Below are positions 44,413 to 52,952 of a DNA stretch of 64,000 nt, piece after piece. How positions within the stretch are numbered: position 1 is the stretch's first letter; each line of letters begins with the position of its first letter. The notes under the pieces are model-generated. The model was not told the origin of the DNA, did not search any database, and saw only the letters and a list, made by a program, of their open reading frames with translations. A program made the position numbers and the translations under genes. The stretch is taken from positions 434,001 to 498,000 of the forward strand of contig NZ_BAABED010000001.1 in assembly GCF_039539965.1 (NCBI RefSeq), in the 5' to 3' direction. This DNA is from Arthrobacter methylotrophus (GTDB taxonomy: Bacteria; Actinomycetota; Actinomycetes; Actinomycetales; Micrococcaceae).

Positions 44413-45716
44413 GACGGTGCCAGTGGGCGCAGCGGCACCATGTCGACTCGCGCGTACGTCATCGACGAGGCCAGGCTCGCATGTCCGAGGAGTTCCTGGA
44501 CCTGCCTGAAGTTCCCTCCTCCAGCCAGGATCTGAGTGGCAGCCGTGTGGCGAAGCCGGTGTGCGTATACGCCTTCAAGGCCGGCAAGGCGGGCATGCTT
44601 GAAAATGATCTCGGTAACGCCCACACGATTCAGTGCTTTGAAAGGGGGCAAGGAGCGAATAAAAACGCCGCGTTCCCCGGGCTCCGCACGGCGGACTCGT
44701 ATGTATTCCACCAGTGCTTCACCAACATCAACGGGCATCGGCAAGATGAGCACGCGTCCGCCCTTGCCGACCACCCGCAAAGACGGCTCCCGCCAGTTGA
44801 TGTCATCGAGAGTCAAACCAGCGACTTCCCCTACGCGCACTCCGAGACGGGCCAGCATGACGATGATCGCCATGTCGCGCCTGCCCGTGGGGCCTCCCGG
44901 ATTTACTGCGCCTTTCAATGCCGCGACCTCGCTGGCAGTGAGTCCCTTGGGCAGGTCCGAACGAATTCTCCGGGGCGAGAGAACACCGAAGGCTACCCCG
45001 TCCTCCACCCAGCCGTTGGCGGCTGCCCACGTGAGCAAACCGCGAAGCAGCACGGCCGTGCATTGAGCCGTGGACGAGGAGTATCCGGCCACAGCACGAA
45101 GCAGGAAGTCATTGGCCATCGCGACATCAACGCGTTCCCAGCGGAGTTCCCCGGCCGACTCTTCGATCAGCTCCAAAAAGGGTGCCCCGACTCTGCGGGC
45201 CTTGTAGATCCAGCTAACACCCCGACCTTGTTCCACCTCGAGAAATCGTAACCACGCCCCCAGGCATGCCTCTGCGGGGCTAGCCTGTGTGGGCACTACA
45301 CACGCGGATCTGAGACGACCCGTTTCGCGCAGGAACCGAAGGACCGCGGGAACGTTCTCGTTGGCCGAAGAATGCTCGGGGAAGCGTTCGTTGTCCTCCC
45401 GGACCATGCGAAGTCCACGCTCCGCATCCAGGTCCCCGAGCTTGAGATCCTCAGCGACCATCCATGAACCAAGCCGCGCTGCGGCACGGACCTGGTTGCG
45501 TTGGGTGGTCGGGGCGTAACCCTGCGCGACCAGCCACTCGATCAGCTCCATCATCACCGCGGCAAGAGGACCGGCCTGACGACGAGGCCAGATCCTCTCG
45601 TGCCAACTACCCGCTGAAGGGGCTGCGCTTCCGGCAACCACCGAGGCCCCAACATCCGCTAGCCCGCCGTCGGCACCAACAACCAGGGCACACCCGACAT
45701 GATTCGGATCATCCAT
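44394..45716 (-). CDS. ritA: RIT-1 tyrosine recombinase RitA
   Basis: A 440-residue tyrosine recombinase, longest of the trio, with ~40 low-complexity Gly/Ala residues at the N-terminus. Catalytic residues are visible: Arg in LGVRVGEVAGL, Lys in VVGKGGR, H-R-L-R-H, and His with Tyr in LGHASLASSMTYARV. AAGGAG lies before ATG 45716. It is the first gene of RIT-1 and remains intact although ritB is split. Confidence 0.88.
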   Translation of the reverse strand: MDDPNHVGCALVVGADGGLADVGASVVAGSAAPSAGSWHERIWPRRQAGPLAAVMMELIEWLVAQGYAPTTQRNQVRAAARLGSWMVAEDLKLGDLDAERGLRMVREDNERFPEHSSANENVPAVLRFLRETGRLRSACVVPTQASPAEACLGAWLRFLEVEQGRGVSWIYKARRVGAPFLELIEESAGELRWERVDVAMANDFLLRAVAGYSSSTAQCTAVLLRGLLTWAAANGWVEDGVAFGVLSPRRIRSDLPKGLTASEVAALKGAVNPGGPTGRRDMAIIVMLARLGVRVGEVAGLTLDDINWREPSLRVVGKGGRVLILPMPVDVGEALVEYIRVRRAEPGERGVFIRSLPPFKALNRVGVTEIIFKHARLAGLEGVYAHRLRHTAATQILAGGGNFRQVQELLGHASLASSMTYARVDMVPLRPLAPSWGKLP

Positions 45717-45764
45717 GACCCATCTCCTTCTCCCGTTAGGAGAAGGAGACTCTCACACCCCCAC

Positions 45765-45844
45765 TATGCCGACAACGCCCCGCAGTAACCGGCACGAGGC
45801 AAGGCGGGCATCCGCGAAGTCGGCATAACCCGGACCTCGGCATA
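45765..45844 (-). repeat. RIT-1 terminal inverted repeat, ritA side
   Basis: The mate of 36385-36464 (72 of 80 positions). Motif copies are at 45765-45773, 45819-45827 and 45836-45844, in the same offsets as in RIT-2. Confidence 0.85.
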
Positions 45845-45851
45845 AGCACTC

Positions 45852-45871
45852 CAATGCCGACGTCGGCATTG
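45852..45871. repeat. RIT-1 20-bp perfect palindrome at the ritA-side tip
   Basis: CAATGCCGACGTCGGCATTG is self-complementary (22 bp if the flanking C and G are included). Its halves are variants of the TATGCCGA(G/C) end motif. It occupies the same position relative to junction and inverted repeat as the RIT-2 palindrome. Confidence 0.9.
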
Positions 45872-45872
45872 G

Positions 45873-46512
45873 ATCGCTTCGGTGGGTCCGTCGGACGCGC
45901 CGTGGGTGTCGAAGTAGGCCAGGATCGCGGCCTTCCATTGTTTGAGTGTCCGGCCGAGGCGGGAGACTTCCGGGATCGGGCAGGACGGGAACGAGGAGAT
46001 TACCTCGTTGACGAGTTCCCTGCCCCGCTCCGGTCTGGCGTGGTAGATGTTTCGGAGCTTCTGGTAGCACTGCCAGGCCAGGGTGACTTCGTGGTCCGGG
46101 TCCCCGGCAGCGAGTTTCGCGTCGAGCCGGGCGGATTGTTTGTCGGTGAGGTGTTCGGCGCCGATCTGCAGGGTCCGGCGGATCCCGTAGAGCGGGTCGC
46201 CTTTGCGGCCGCGGAGCCCGAGAGTTTCCTGCTGCACGCGGCCGCGGACCTCGTCGACCATGGCTGATCCCAGTTTCACGACGTGGAAGGCGTCCAGCAC
46301 CGTGATGGCTTCGGGCAGTTCGTCTCGTATCGCGTTCGCGTAGCCGCGGAACGGATCCAGCGCCGCGGTTTGGATGCCGGCGGTGAATTCCTCGCCGCCG
46401 TCTTTGAGCCAGTCGCCGTAGGCCTTCGCGGACCGCCCCGGGACGAGGTCCAGCAACCGGGCATGGACTCGTGACCATCCCGGATCCGGGCGCCCCGGTA
46501 TGGTACCAGACA
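45873..46512 (-). pseudogene. ISL3-family transposase, central part, degenerate and 5'-truncated
   Basis: The minus strand encodes most of the ISL3 DDE core: RVHARLLDLVPGRS, A-L-D-P-F with one catalytic Asp, VLDAFHVVKL with the next, and GASDGPTEAI with the catalytic Glu, where RIT-1 interrupts it. Upstream of ~46450 the frame changes (V-W-Y-H-T-G-A-P-G-S-G-M in another frame) and the N-terminal zinc-finger region is missing. The gene was therefore already damaged by deletion or frameshift. Confidence 0.82.
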
Positions 46513-46561
46513 CGCGGAAACAGCTCTCGGCATTCCCCAAGTTAGTACCTGCTGTGTATCC

Positions 46562-48016
46562 TCATGACTTCGATGAAGATGGCATTCTCTTGGAGTTTGA
46601 TCCTCGGTTCAGAGCTCTGCCCCTAGCGCGTCGGCCCGGCGATTCATCGCGGTTGGCAGATTCGGCCGATTCGTGACTGTAGTAGCGATACCCATAGGCA
46701 TCGGGGCCGTTGACTGGCAATTTGTTGAGCACGATCCCGAGGACATCCGCTCCCACCATTTTCAGCGTGGTCAACGCCCGGAGAAGGTCCTGTTCCTTTA
46801 CTGCTTGTGAAGCCACAACCATTAACACTCCGCCTGTGTGTTGGGCGAGCACGGCTGCGTCGGTGACTGGGAGAAGCGGCGGTGCGTCAATCACAATGTA
46901 GTCAAATATGGCTTCAAGTCGTTGGATAAGGCCCTCCATATTTCGAGACCCAAGTAGTTCGCTGGGGTTCGGCGGAATTTGACCCGAGGTCAGCACTGCG
47001 AGCCCGGAATCCCCCCATGGCTGCAGCAGGTCTTGCACATCGGCCTGTCCGACTAGCGCAGTTGTCAAGCCAGCGTTGCGGTCCAGTCCCAGGTATGCGT
47101 CAAGCATCGGCCGGCGCAGATCAGCGTCAACCAAACATACCTTGTGCCCCGTTTCAGCCAGCGCTATAGCCAGGTTTGCCGCAGTTGTGCTCTTGCCTTC
47201 GCCGGGAAGGGACGACGTAACCGTCAGTGTCTTGGCTCCGCTTGAGACGTTTGCGAACTGAAGATTCGTTCGGAGTTGCCTGAACGATTCGGCGCGCGGG
47301 CTTTGATGGTGTACCTGGGTAAGCAGCGGGTTTTTCCCTGCATCGGGTTCGTGAGCGATACCGCCGAGAATCGCCACATCCGTTATCCGGCGAAGTTCTG
47401 TCTCGCCGCGAACCTTGTTGTCGAGCGTAGACCTAACAACTGCAATTCCGATACCGAGAATCAGTCCGATGACGAGTCCCATGAGCATAGTCGTTCGTGT
47501 ATTGGGCGCGGATGGTACTGACGGCGCCGTCGCAGGCCTGATAATTGAGAGGCTCACCACTGACGGTGCGGTCGATGTCGGACGTTCCAGCTTTGCCACT
47601 GCCGTTATGAGGCTCGCGGCGACAGCTTGAGCAATGGCTGCAGCCTGCGACGGGGAATCGTCCACCACGGAAATATTGATTAAGACCGTGTTTGGATCAG
47701 CTGTGGCTCTGACCTGTGATTGCAGTCGCTCCGGCGTCGTATTCAAGCCCAGACTATCGATGGCTGGTTGGAGGACTACTGGGGTGGAAACTGTCTTGAC
47801 ATAGGACTGGATGCGGGCTTGGCTAAACGTGTTGCCTTGCTGGAGCTCTTGAATGGACCCGGAACCTTGAATCGCCACAAAAAGCTGAGTATCGGCAGTG
47901 TAGGTGGGCTTGGTCAATATTGCGACGCTTGCCCCAACGAGCAATCCGGCCAGTGTCGCTGCCACGATCGTGATCCAATTTCGGCGCAAAATGACTAAAT
48001 AGTCGCGTAGATCCAA
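46562..48016 (-). CDS. Wzc/CpsCD-like tyrosine autokinase with chain-length (Wzz) domain
   Basis: A 484-residue inner-membrane protein. The N-terminal Wzz domain has helix 1 (IVAATLAGLLVGASVAIL) and helix 2 (TMLMGLVIGLILGIGIAVV); the cytoplasmic BY-kinase domain has Walker A SSLPGEGKSTTAANLA, Walker A' CLVDADLRRP and Walker B YIVIDAPPLL. The C-terminal Y-G-Y-R-Y-Y cluster holds likely autophosphorylation sites. It regulates polysaccharide polymerisation together with the phosphatase at 16 kb. The start is TTG 48016 with AGGGGG upstream. Confidence 0.9.
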   Translation of the reverse strand: MDLRDYLVILRRNWITIVAATLAGLLVGASVAILTKPTYTADTQLFVAIQGSGSIQELQQGNTFSQARIQSYVKTVSTPVVLQPAIDSLGLNTTPERLQSQVRATADPNTVLINISVVDDSPSQAAAIAQAVAASLITAVAKLERPTSTAPSVVSLSIIRPATAPSVPSAPNTRTTMLMGLVIGLILGIGIAVVRSTLDNKVRGETELRRITDVAILGGIAHEPDAGKNPLLTQVHHQSPRAESFRQLRTNLQFANVSSGAKTLTVTSSLPGEGKSTTAANLAIALAETGHKVCLVDADLRRPMLDAYLGLDRNAGLTTALVGQADVQDLLQPWGDSGLAVLTSGQIPPNPSELLGSRNMEGLIQRLEAIFDYIVIDAPPLLPVTDAAVLAQHTGGVLMVVASQAVKEQDLLRALTTLKMVGADVLGIVLNKLPVNGPDAYGYRYYSHESAESANRDESPGRRARGRALNRGSNSKRMPSSSKS

Positions 48017-48438
48017 GCGTGGGCCCCCTATGTGGTTCCGGTCATGGCTTCTGCGGATTTAGCTGCCACAGGCCGATGGTCAATACAATGGTAACCGCCG
48101 CGTAGCGGTGAGCAGGCACGCGGATTGCTCGAAGACCCTCGCGAACCCCAACTCGAGCGACCGCTAGGAGCCCGCGCGGGAATCCCATGGGGTGACGCAA
48201 TTACCTGCCCTGCCGGGCTGCCGATAGACACTTCTTGGGCGAGTACATGGATTATTGAGTTGGAGGACGCTTTGCACTGCTAGGTGGACATCAACCCATA
48301 CAGAAATACCACTCGGAAACGGTTCAAGTTTGTTGGGTTGATCGTGTTGTTGTTGGTCACGGCGGCCGTGGTCTGTCTGTCGCTGTCTCGGTAGTGCTCG
48401 GTGCAGCTTGATAACTACGTCGAGCCAAAGCCCCTGCC
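48017..48438. other. 422-bp gap, possible membrane-gene fragment
   Basis: No convincing gene. A + strand stretch at about 48282-48392 (GTG to TAG, 36 codons) encodes a basic start and one hydrophobic helix (FVGLIVLLLVTAAVVCLSLS). It could be a tiny membrane ORF or the start of a lost permease, but no ribosome site is seen. The rest may hold the promoter of the autokinase gene. Confidence 0.3.
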
Positions 48439-48903
48439 CTACCGCGTATCCAGATCCTCGAACACCAGGAACGTCTGCGTGTCCTGCACCCCTGGCATCG
48501 ATTGCAGCCGGTCGAAGATGACCCTGCGCAGGTGAATATTGTCTGTGGCGCGTACCAGTAGGATGACGTCGAAATCGCCGCCCACCAAGGCGATGTGCTG
48601 CACCTCCGGAATGAGCCGAAGTTCCTCCCGTAGCTCGCGCCAGGAATGCTGCTGCACCTTGAGCGTCACATAGGCCGATGACTTCAAGCCGGCCTTGATG
48701 GGATCCACCAAAGCCGTGAACTTGGTGAGCACGCCTTCGCCCGTCAGCCGGGAGATTCTGGAGTAGGCGTGCGCCCGGCTGATGTGGACGTTTTCCGCCA
48801 CCTGGGTGACCGACATCCTGCCGTCCCGCGTCAGCTCGGCAATGATGTCCCTGTCCACCTGGTCCAAGGGAACCTCCACTTGATCCGCCTCGACCTCGGC
48901 CAT
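48439..48903 (-). CDS. Lrp/AsnC-family transcriptional regulator
   Basis: A 154-residue Lrp/AsnC protein: an N-terminal HTH (LDQVDRDIIAELTRDGRMSVTQVAENVHISRAHAYSRI as consecutive motifs) and a C-terminal RAM effector domain (VGGDFDVILLVRATD). It is divergent from the 2-oxoacid dehydrogenase operon and probably senses branched-chain amino or keto acids to control it, as BkdR-type regulators do. The 171-base gap between them should contain the operator. Confidence 0.9.
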   Translation of the reverse strand: MAEVEADQVEVPLDQVDRDIIAELTRDGRMSVTQVAENVHISRAHAYSRISRLTGEGVLTKFTALVDPIKAGLKSSAYVTLKVQQHSWRELREELRLIPEVQHIALVGGDFDVILLVRATDNIHLRRVIFDRLQSMPGVQDTQTFLVFEDLDTR

Positions 48904-49074
48904 CGCATCTCCAATTCGTCCACAGTGCGAGCCAGTTACCCAACTCACATTTGCAATTCGTCTTCCAGAATAGAACTTTCCTGCAAGCTTTTCCACGATT
49001 CTGCCCAGAGCTGGATACGAAACTTCTCCAAGGAACATACTGAAGACAAATAGTGGATACAGAAGGACGGACCA

Positions 49075-50307
49075 ATGACGATCTCCGCAGACCATAAGGC
49101 GCAAGGTCTGGCTGACGCTCGGCCGGACGAGACCGCAACGAATGACCAGGCTTCCGAAGTACGGCGCAAGTTCGGCATCAGCGTGGAAGACTACATGCTG
49201 CCCGCCCGCCATCAGATCCAGATGGTCGATCCCACAGGCACGCTCAAGCCCGAAACAGAGCAAGGCACCGAACCCGGCCACGAATATCCCATCCCCGGCG
49301 ACGCCGAACTCATGGCAGCGTACGAACAGCTCGTGGTCGGACGCCGCGTCAACGACCAGAATTCCGCCCTCGTACGGCAGGGCCGCATGGCCGTCTACCC
49401 GTCCAGCCACGGCCAAGAGGCTTGCCAAGTAGCAGCCGCCCTGTGCCTGAGCGAAGGCGACTGGCTGTTCCCCACCTACCGTGACGCCGTCGCAATCATG
49501 TCCCGCGGCGTAGACCCGGTAGAGACCATGACGATCTTCCGCGGCGACTGGCACGGCGGCTACGACCCCACCAAACACAAAGTGGGCATCCAGTGCACTC
49601 CGCTGACCACCCAGCTGCTGCACGCCGTCGGAGTTGCCCATGCCGCCAAACTGCGCGGCGAAGACACCGTGGTGTTGGCAATGTGCGGAGACGGTGCCAC
49701 CAGCGAAGGAGACTTCCACGAAGCACTGAACTTTGCAGCCGTCTTCCACTTGCCCGTGATCTTCTTCGTCCAGAACAACAAGTACGCCATCTCGGTGCCT
49801 TTGAGCCACCAGTCCGTGGCGCCGTCGCTGGCCCACAAGGCCGTAGGCTACGGCATGGCCGGTGAGCGCGTGGACGGCAACGACCTGGTCGCTTTGCTCG
49901 CCGTACTTGACCGGGCAGTGAAACTCGCCCGCGAAGGTTCCGGCCCGCTCCTCATCGAAGCCCACACCTACCGCATGCAGGCCCACACCAACGCCGACGA
50001 CGCCACCCGCTACCGCGAAGACAGCGAAGTGGCCGAATGGACCGCCAAAGACCCCATCAGCCGCATGACGTCATACCTCACCGGCCGTGGACTGCTCGAC
50101 GACGAAGGTTCCTCCCGGATAGCAGCAAAGGCCGAATCCGTTGCTTCGCAGCTTCGCGCCGGCCTGGGGGAGGACGTCCCGGTAGACCCGCAGAACCTCT
50201 TCCGCTACGTCTTCTCCACCCCCACCCCGCAACTGAAGGAGCAGTCCGCCCTGCTCGCCGATGAACTCGCCCGTGAGGCATCCAGCCAAAAGGAGGCAGG
50301 CAAATGA
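49075..50307 (+). CDS. 2-oxoacid dehydrogenase E1 component, alpha subunit
   Basis: A 410-residue thiamine-diphosphate E1 alpha subunit with the TPP motif CGDGATSEGDFHEALNFA ... VQNN near residues 200-235, and YRMQAHTNADD in the phosphorylation-loop region. Annotation as pyruvate or branched-chain keto acid dehydrogenase cannot be separated by eye; the Lrp-type regulator and separate E1 subunits favour the branched-chain type. AAGGA precedes ATG 49075. It is coupled to E1 beta by ATGA overlap. Confidence 0.88.
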   Translation: MTISADHKAQGLADARPDETATNDQASEVRRKFGISVEDYMLPARHQIQMVDPTGTLKPETEQGTEPGHEYPIPGDAELMAAYEQLVVGRRVNDQNSALVRQGRMAVYPSSHGQEACQVAAALCLSEGDWLFPTYRDAVAIMSRGVDPVETMTIFRGDWHGGYDPTKHKVGIQCTPLTTQLLHAVGVAHAAKLRGEDTVVLAMCGDGATSEGDFHEALNFAAVFHLPVIFFVQNNKYAISVPLSHQSVAPSLAHKAVGYGMAGERVDGNDLVALLAVLDRAVKLAREGSGPLLIEAHTYRMQAHTNADDATRYREDSEVAEWTAKDPISRMTSYLTGRGLLDDEGSSRIAAKAESVASQLRAGLGEDVPVDPQNLFRYVFSTPTPQLKEQSALLADELAREASSQKEAGK

Positions 50308-51443
50308 GCCCCGCCGTCACCACATCCTCTGAGGCCACCCAGCGCGCGGCCACAGGCGATGTCAGCTCCGCCACCGCCAGCGCCGCAGCCAGCGCGGCGG
50401 CATCCGCTCCAGCAACTGCCGAAGCCTCCGGTCCCCAAACCATCACCATGGCCAAAGCACTCAACACCGCGATGGCCGACGCCATGGAAGCCGACTCCTC
50501 CGTCCTGGTGTTCGGCGAAGACGTTGGCCGTTTGGGCGGCGTCTTCCGGATCACCGACGGCCTCATGGCAACCTTCGGAGAACAGCGCTGCTTCGACACG
50601 CCCCTCGCTGAATCCGGAATCGTCGGCATGGCCGTGGGCATGGCCATGAACGGCATGCGCCCGGTGATCGAGATGCAATTCGACGCCTTCGCCTACCCTG
50701 CCTTCGAACAGATCGTCAGCCACGTCGCCAAGATGCACAACCGCACCAAGGGCACCGTCAAGCTACCCATGGTCATCCGGATCCCCTACGCGGGCGGGAT
50801 CGGCGGCGTAGAACACCACTGCGATTCCTCCGAGTCCTACTACGCCCACACGGCCGGGCTGAAGGTCTACACCCCGGCCACCGTGGCAGACGGCTACCGC
50901 ATGCTCCGCGAAGCCATCGATTCCGATGACCCGGTCATGTTCATGGAACCCAAGAAGCTCTACTGGTCCAAAGACCAGGTGGACCTCGGTGCCCTACGCG
51001 CCGAACACTCCGCGAACGCTGCGACGGGATCCAGCAGCGAAGGCCGTGCCGCCGTCGCGCGCCCCGGCACCGACGCGACCCTCATCGCCTACGGGCCGTC
51101 AGTCCCCACCGCGCTCGCCGCGGCTGCTGCTGCCGCTGAAGAGGGCCGCTCCCTTGAAGTGATCGACGTCCGCTCGATCGTGCCCTTCGACGACGAAACC
51201 GTCTGCGCGTCCGTGCGCAAAACCGGCCGCGCCGTGGTCATCGCCGAAGCCCACGGATTCGCCTCGGTCTCGTCCGAAATCGTGGCCCGCGTCCAGGAAC
51301 GCTGCTTCCACTACCTCGCCGCGCCCATCCGCCGCGTGACCGGCTTCGACGTCCCCTACCCGGCTCCTAAGCTGGAGCACTACTACTTGCCAAGCGTCGA
51401 CCGCATCCTCGACGCCGTTGACGACCTTCAATGGGAGAACTGA
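50304..51443 (+). CDS. 2-oxoacid dehydrogenase E1 component, beta subunit
   Basis: A 379-residue E1 beta subunit. After a ~45-residue Ala/Ser/Thr-rich leader, the transketolase-like domain begins with TITMAKALNTAMADAM, followed by VFGEDVGRLGGVF, DTPLAESGIVGMAVGMA and the C-terminal VTGFDVPYPAPKLEHYYLPS. The low-complexity leader is unusual for the family. The gene overlaps E1 alpha by four bases. Confidence 0.88.
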   Translation: MSPAVTTSSEATQRAATGDVSSATASAAASAAASAPATAEASGPQTITMAKALNTAMADAMEADSSVLVFGEDVGRLGGVFRITDGLMATFGEQRCFDTPLAESGIVGMAVGMAMNGMRPVIEMQFDAFAYPAFEQIVSHVAKMHNRTKGTVKLPMVIRIPYAGGIGGVEHHCDSSESYYAHTAGLKVYTPATVADGYRMLREAIDSDDPVMFMEPKKLYWSKDQVDLGALRAEHSANAATGSSSEGRAAVARPGTDATLIAYGPSVPTALAAAAAAAEEGRSLEVIDVRSIVPFDDETVCASVRKTGRAVVIAEAHGFASVSSEIVARVQERCFHYLAAPIRRVTGFDVPYPAPKLEHYYLPSVDRILDAVDDLQWEN

Positions 51444-51445
51444 CC

Positions 51446-52909
51446 ATGAGCGCAGATATGCAGGTGTTCCTGCTTCCGGACCTGGGGGAGGGCCTCACCG
51501 AGGCCGAACTCGTCAACTGGCTTGTGGCCGTGGGCGACGAAATCCGCGTGGACCAGCCGATCGCCGAGGTGGAAACCGCCAAGTCCATGGTGGAGGTGCC
51601 TTCTCCCTACGCCGGCATTGTCGCCGAGCTGCACGGCGAAGCCGGCCAAACGCTCGACGTCGGGAAGCCACTGATCTCGGTGGCTCCCGTTGGTGCTTCG
51701 GTGCCGGCTGAGCCCAAGGCCGCCGCCCTCGAAGAAGAGGTCACCGAGGCGCCTGCCGCGTCGATTGCCGCTGAGACCTACCGGACCGAGGAGAAAGCCG
51801 GATCCGGGAACGTGCTCATTGGCTACGGCACCTCCGGAGGTGGCGAGGCTCGGCGCACCCGGCCGCGGAAGGTTCCTGCTTCCGCTGTTGCTGTACCGTC
51901 TGCTGTTGCCGTGCCGCCTGACTTTGCCGAACTCTCCTTGTCCCGCACCCGGATTCCCGGGAAGCTTTCAGCCGTGATTTCGCCGCTGGTGCGGAAGATG
52001 GCCCGGGACCACGGGGTCTCGCTGGATGCATTGCCGGGTTCGGGGGAGAGCGGACTCATCCTCCGCCGGGACGTTGAAGCTGCCATCGGTGGTGCGGTGC
52101 GCGAGAACTTGCCTGCGAAGGTGCCTGCCCCCGCTGCTGCAGCCGCCTACGTCGAGTCTTCGGCAGGGGTCCGGGACGCCCGGACTGGTTTGCCTGTTGC
52201 CTCGAGGACACCAGTCCGTGGAGTCCGCAAGGCAGTTGCTGCGAACATGACCCGCAGCCGGTCCGAGATCCCTGAGGCAACCGTCTGGGTGGACGTTGAC
52301 GCAACTGCCCTTCTCGAGATGCGTGCAGAACTCAAGAAGAAGGACGCCCACGGTACCCCCGGGCTGCTCGCCTTCATCGCCCGTTTTGTCACGGCTGGGC
52401 TAAAAAAATTCCCGGAGTTGAATACCCGAATTGTCACTTCTGAGGACACTGCGGGTGGCGAGATGCAAGAGATCGTCGCGTTCGACGGCATCAATCTCGG
52501 TTTCGCCGCTCAGACAGACCGCGGACTGGTGGTTCCCTCGGTCCGAAACGCCCACTTGATGAGCGCCCGCGAACTCGACGCGGAGATCCGCCGGCTCACC
52601 GCCGTCGCGCGTGACGGCAAGGCAAGCCCGACTGAATTGGCCAGCGGAACGTTCACGCTGAACAACTACGGAGTGTTCGGCGTGGACGGCTCAGCAGCCA
52701 TCATCAACTACCCCGAAGTAGCCATGCTTGGGGTGGGCCGCATCATCGACAAGCCCTGGGTAGTGGACGGCCAGCTCGCAGTCCGCAAGGTCACGGAGCT
52801 GACCCTCGCGTTCGATCACAGGGTGTGCGACGGCGAGACGGCTGCCGGGTTCCTGCGGTATGTCGCCGACGCGATCGAGAACCCCGGGACGGTGCTGGCG
52901 GACTTGTGA
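51446..52909 (+). CDS. 2-oxoacid dehydrogenase E2 (dihydrolipoamide acyltransferase)
   Basis: A 487-residue E2 with one lipoyl domain (lipoyl-Lys in VETAKSMVEVPSP near residue 42), a Pro/Ala linker, a peripheral-subunit-binding domain (ISPLVRKMARDHGVSLDALPGSG) and the catalytic domain ending with D-H-R-V-C-D-G (active-site His and Asp). No E3 gene is adjacent, so the complex must use lipoamide dehydrogenase from elsewhere. ATG 51446 with GGGAG fits better than ATG 51431 inside E1 beta. Confidence 0.9.
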   Translation: MSADMQVFLLPDLGEGLTEAELVNWLVAVGDEIRVDQPIAEVETAKSMVEVPSPYAGIVAELHGEAGQTLDVGKPLISVAPVGASVPAEPKAAALEEEVTEAPAASIAAETYRTEEKAGSGNVLIGYGTSGGGEARRTRPRKVPASAVAVPSAVAVPPDFAELSLSRTRIPGKLSAVISPLVRKMARDHGVSLDALPGSGESGLILRRDVEAAIGGAVRENLPAKVPAPAAAAAYVESSAGVRDARTGLPVASRTPVRGVRKAVAANMTRSRSEIPEATVWVDVDATALLEMRAELKKKDAHGTPGLLAFIARFVTAGLKKFPELNTRIVTSEDTAGGEMQEIVAFDGINLGFAAQTDRGLVVPSVRNAHLMSARELDAEIRRLTAVARDGKASPTELASGTFTLNNYGVFGVDGSAAIINYPEVAMLGVGRIIDKPWVVDGQLAVRKVTELTLAFDHRVCDGETAAGFLRYVADAIENPGTVLADL

Positions 52910-52915
52910 GCCCAA

Positions 52916-52952
52916 CTTCCGCGGAGCATCAACCCGCCGGTGCTTATGGAAG
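52916..52952. terminator. possible convergent terminator
   Basis: CTTCC...AGCA at 52916-52928 pairs with TGCT...GGAAG at 52940-52952, giving an interrupted stem between the convergent E2 and histidine kinase genes. The stem is imperfect and overlaps the kinase stop, so this is only a candidate. Confidence 0.25.

Larger units (their letters stand above)
36384..45872 (-). mobile_element. RIT-1: recombinase-in-trio element inserted in ISL3 (carries a nested IS21)
   Basis: Three tyrosine recombinase genes (ritA 45716-44394, ritB split, ritC 37455-36466) run in one direction between 80-bp terminal inverted repeats (36385-36464 and 45765-45844, 72 of 80 matching). A 20-bp perfect palindrome (45852-45871) lies outside the ritA-side repeat. 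The target ATCGC (part of GATCGCTT) is duplicated at 36379-36383 and 45873-45877. Without the IS21 insert the element is about 3.5 kb. The arrangement matches described RIT elements. Confidence 0.85.

Noticed and set aside
38024..45716. Treating the five integrase genes and one fragment as an integron or phage integrase cluster
   Set aside because: No attC sites, gene cassettes or phage genes; orientation, overlaps, inverted repeats and target duplications instead fit two RIT elements and one IS21.
48439..49986. A 515-codon open frame on the minus strand running through the E1 alpha gene into the Lrp regulator
   Set aside because: The upstream two thirds are antisense to the clearly coding E1 alpha gene and are low-complexity; only the last 154 codons match an Lrp/AsnC protein.
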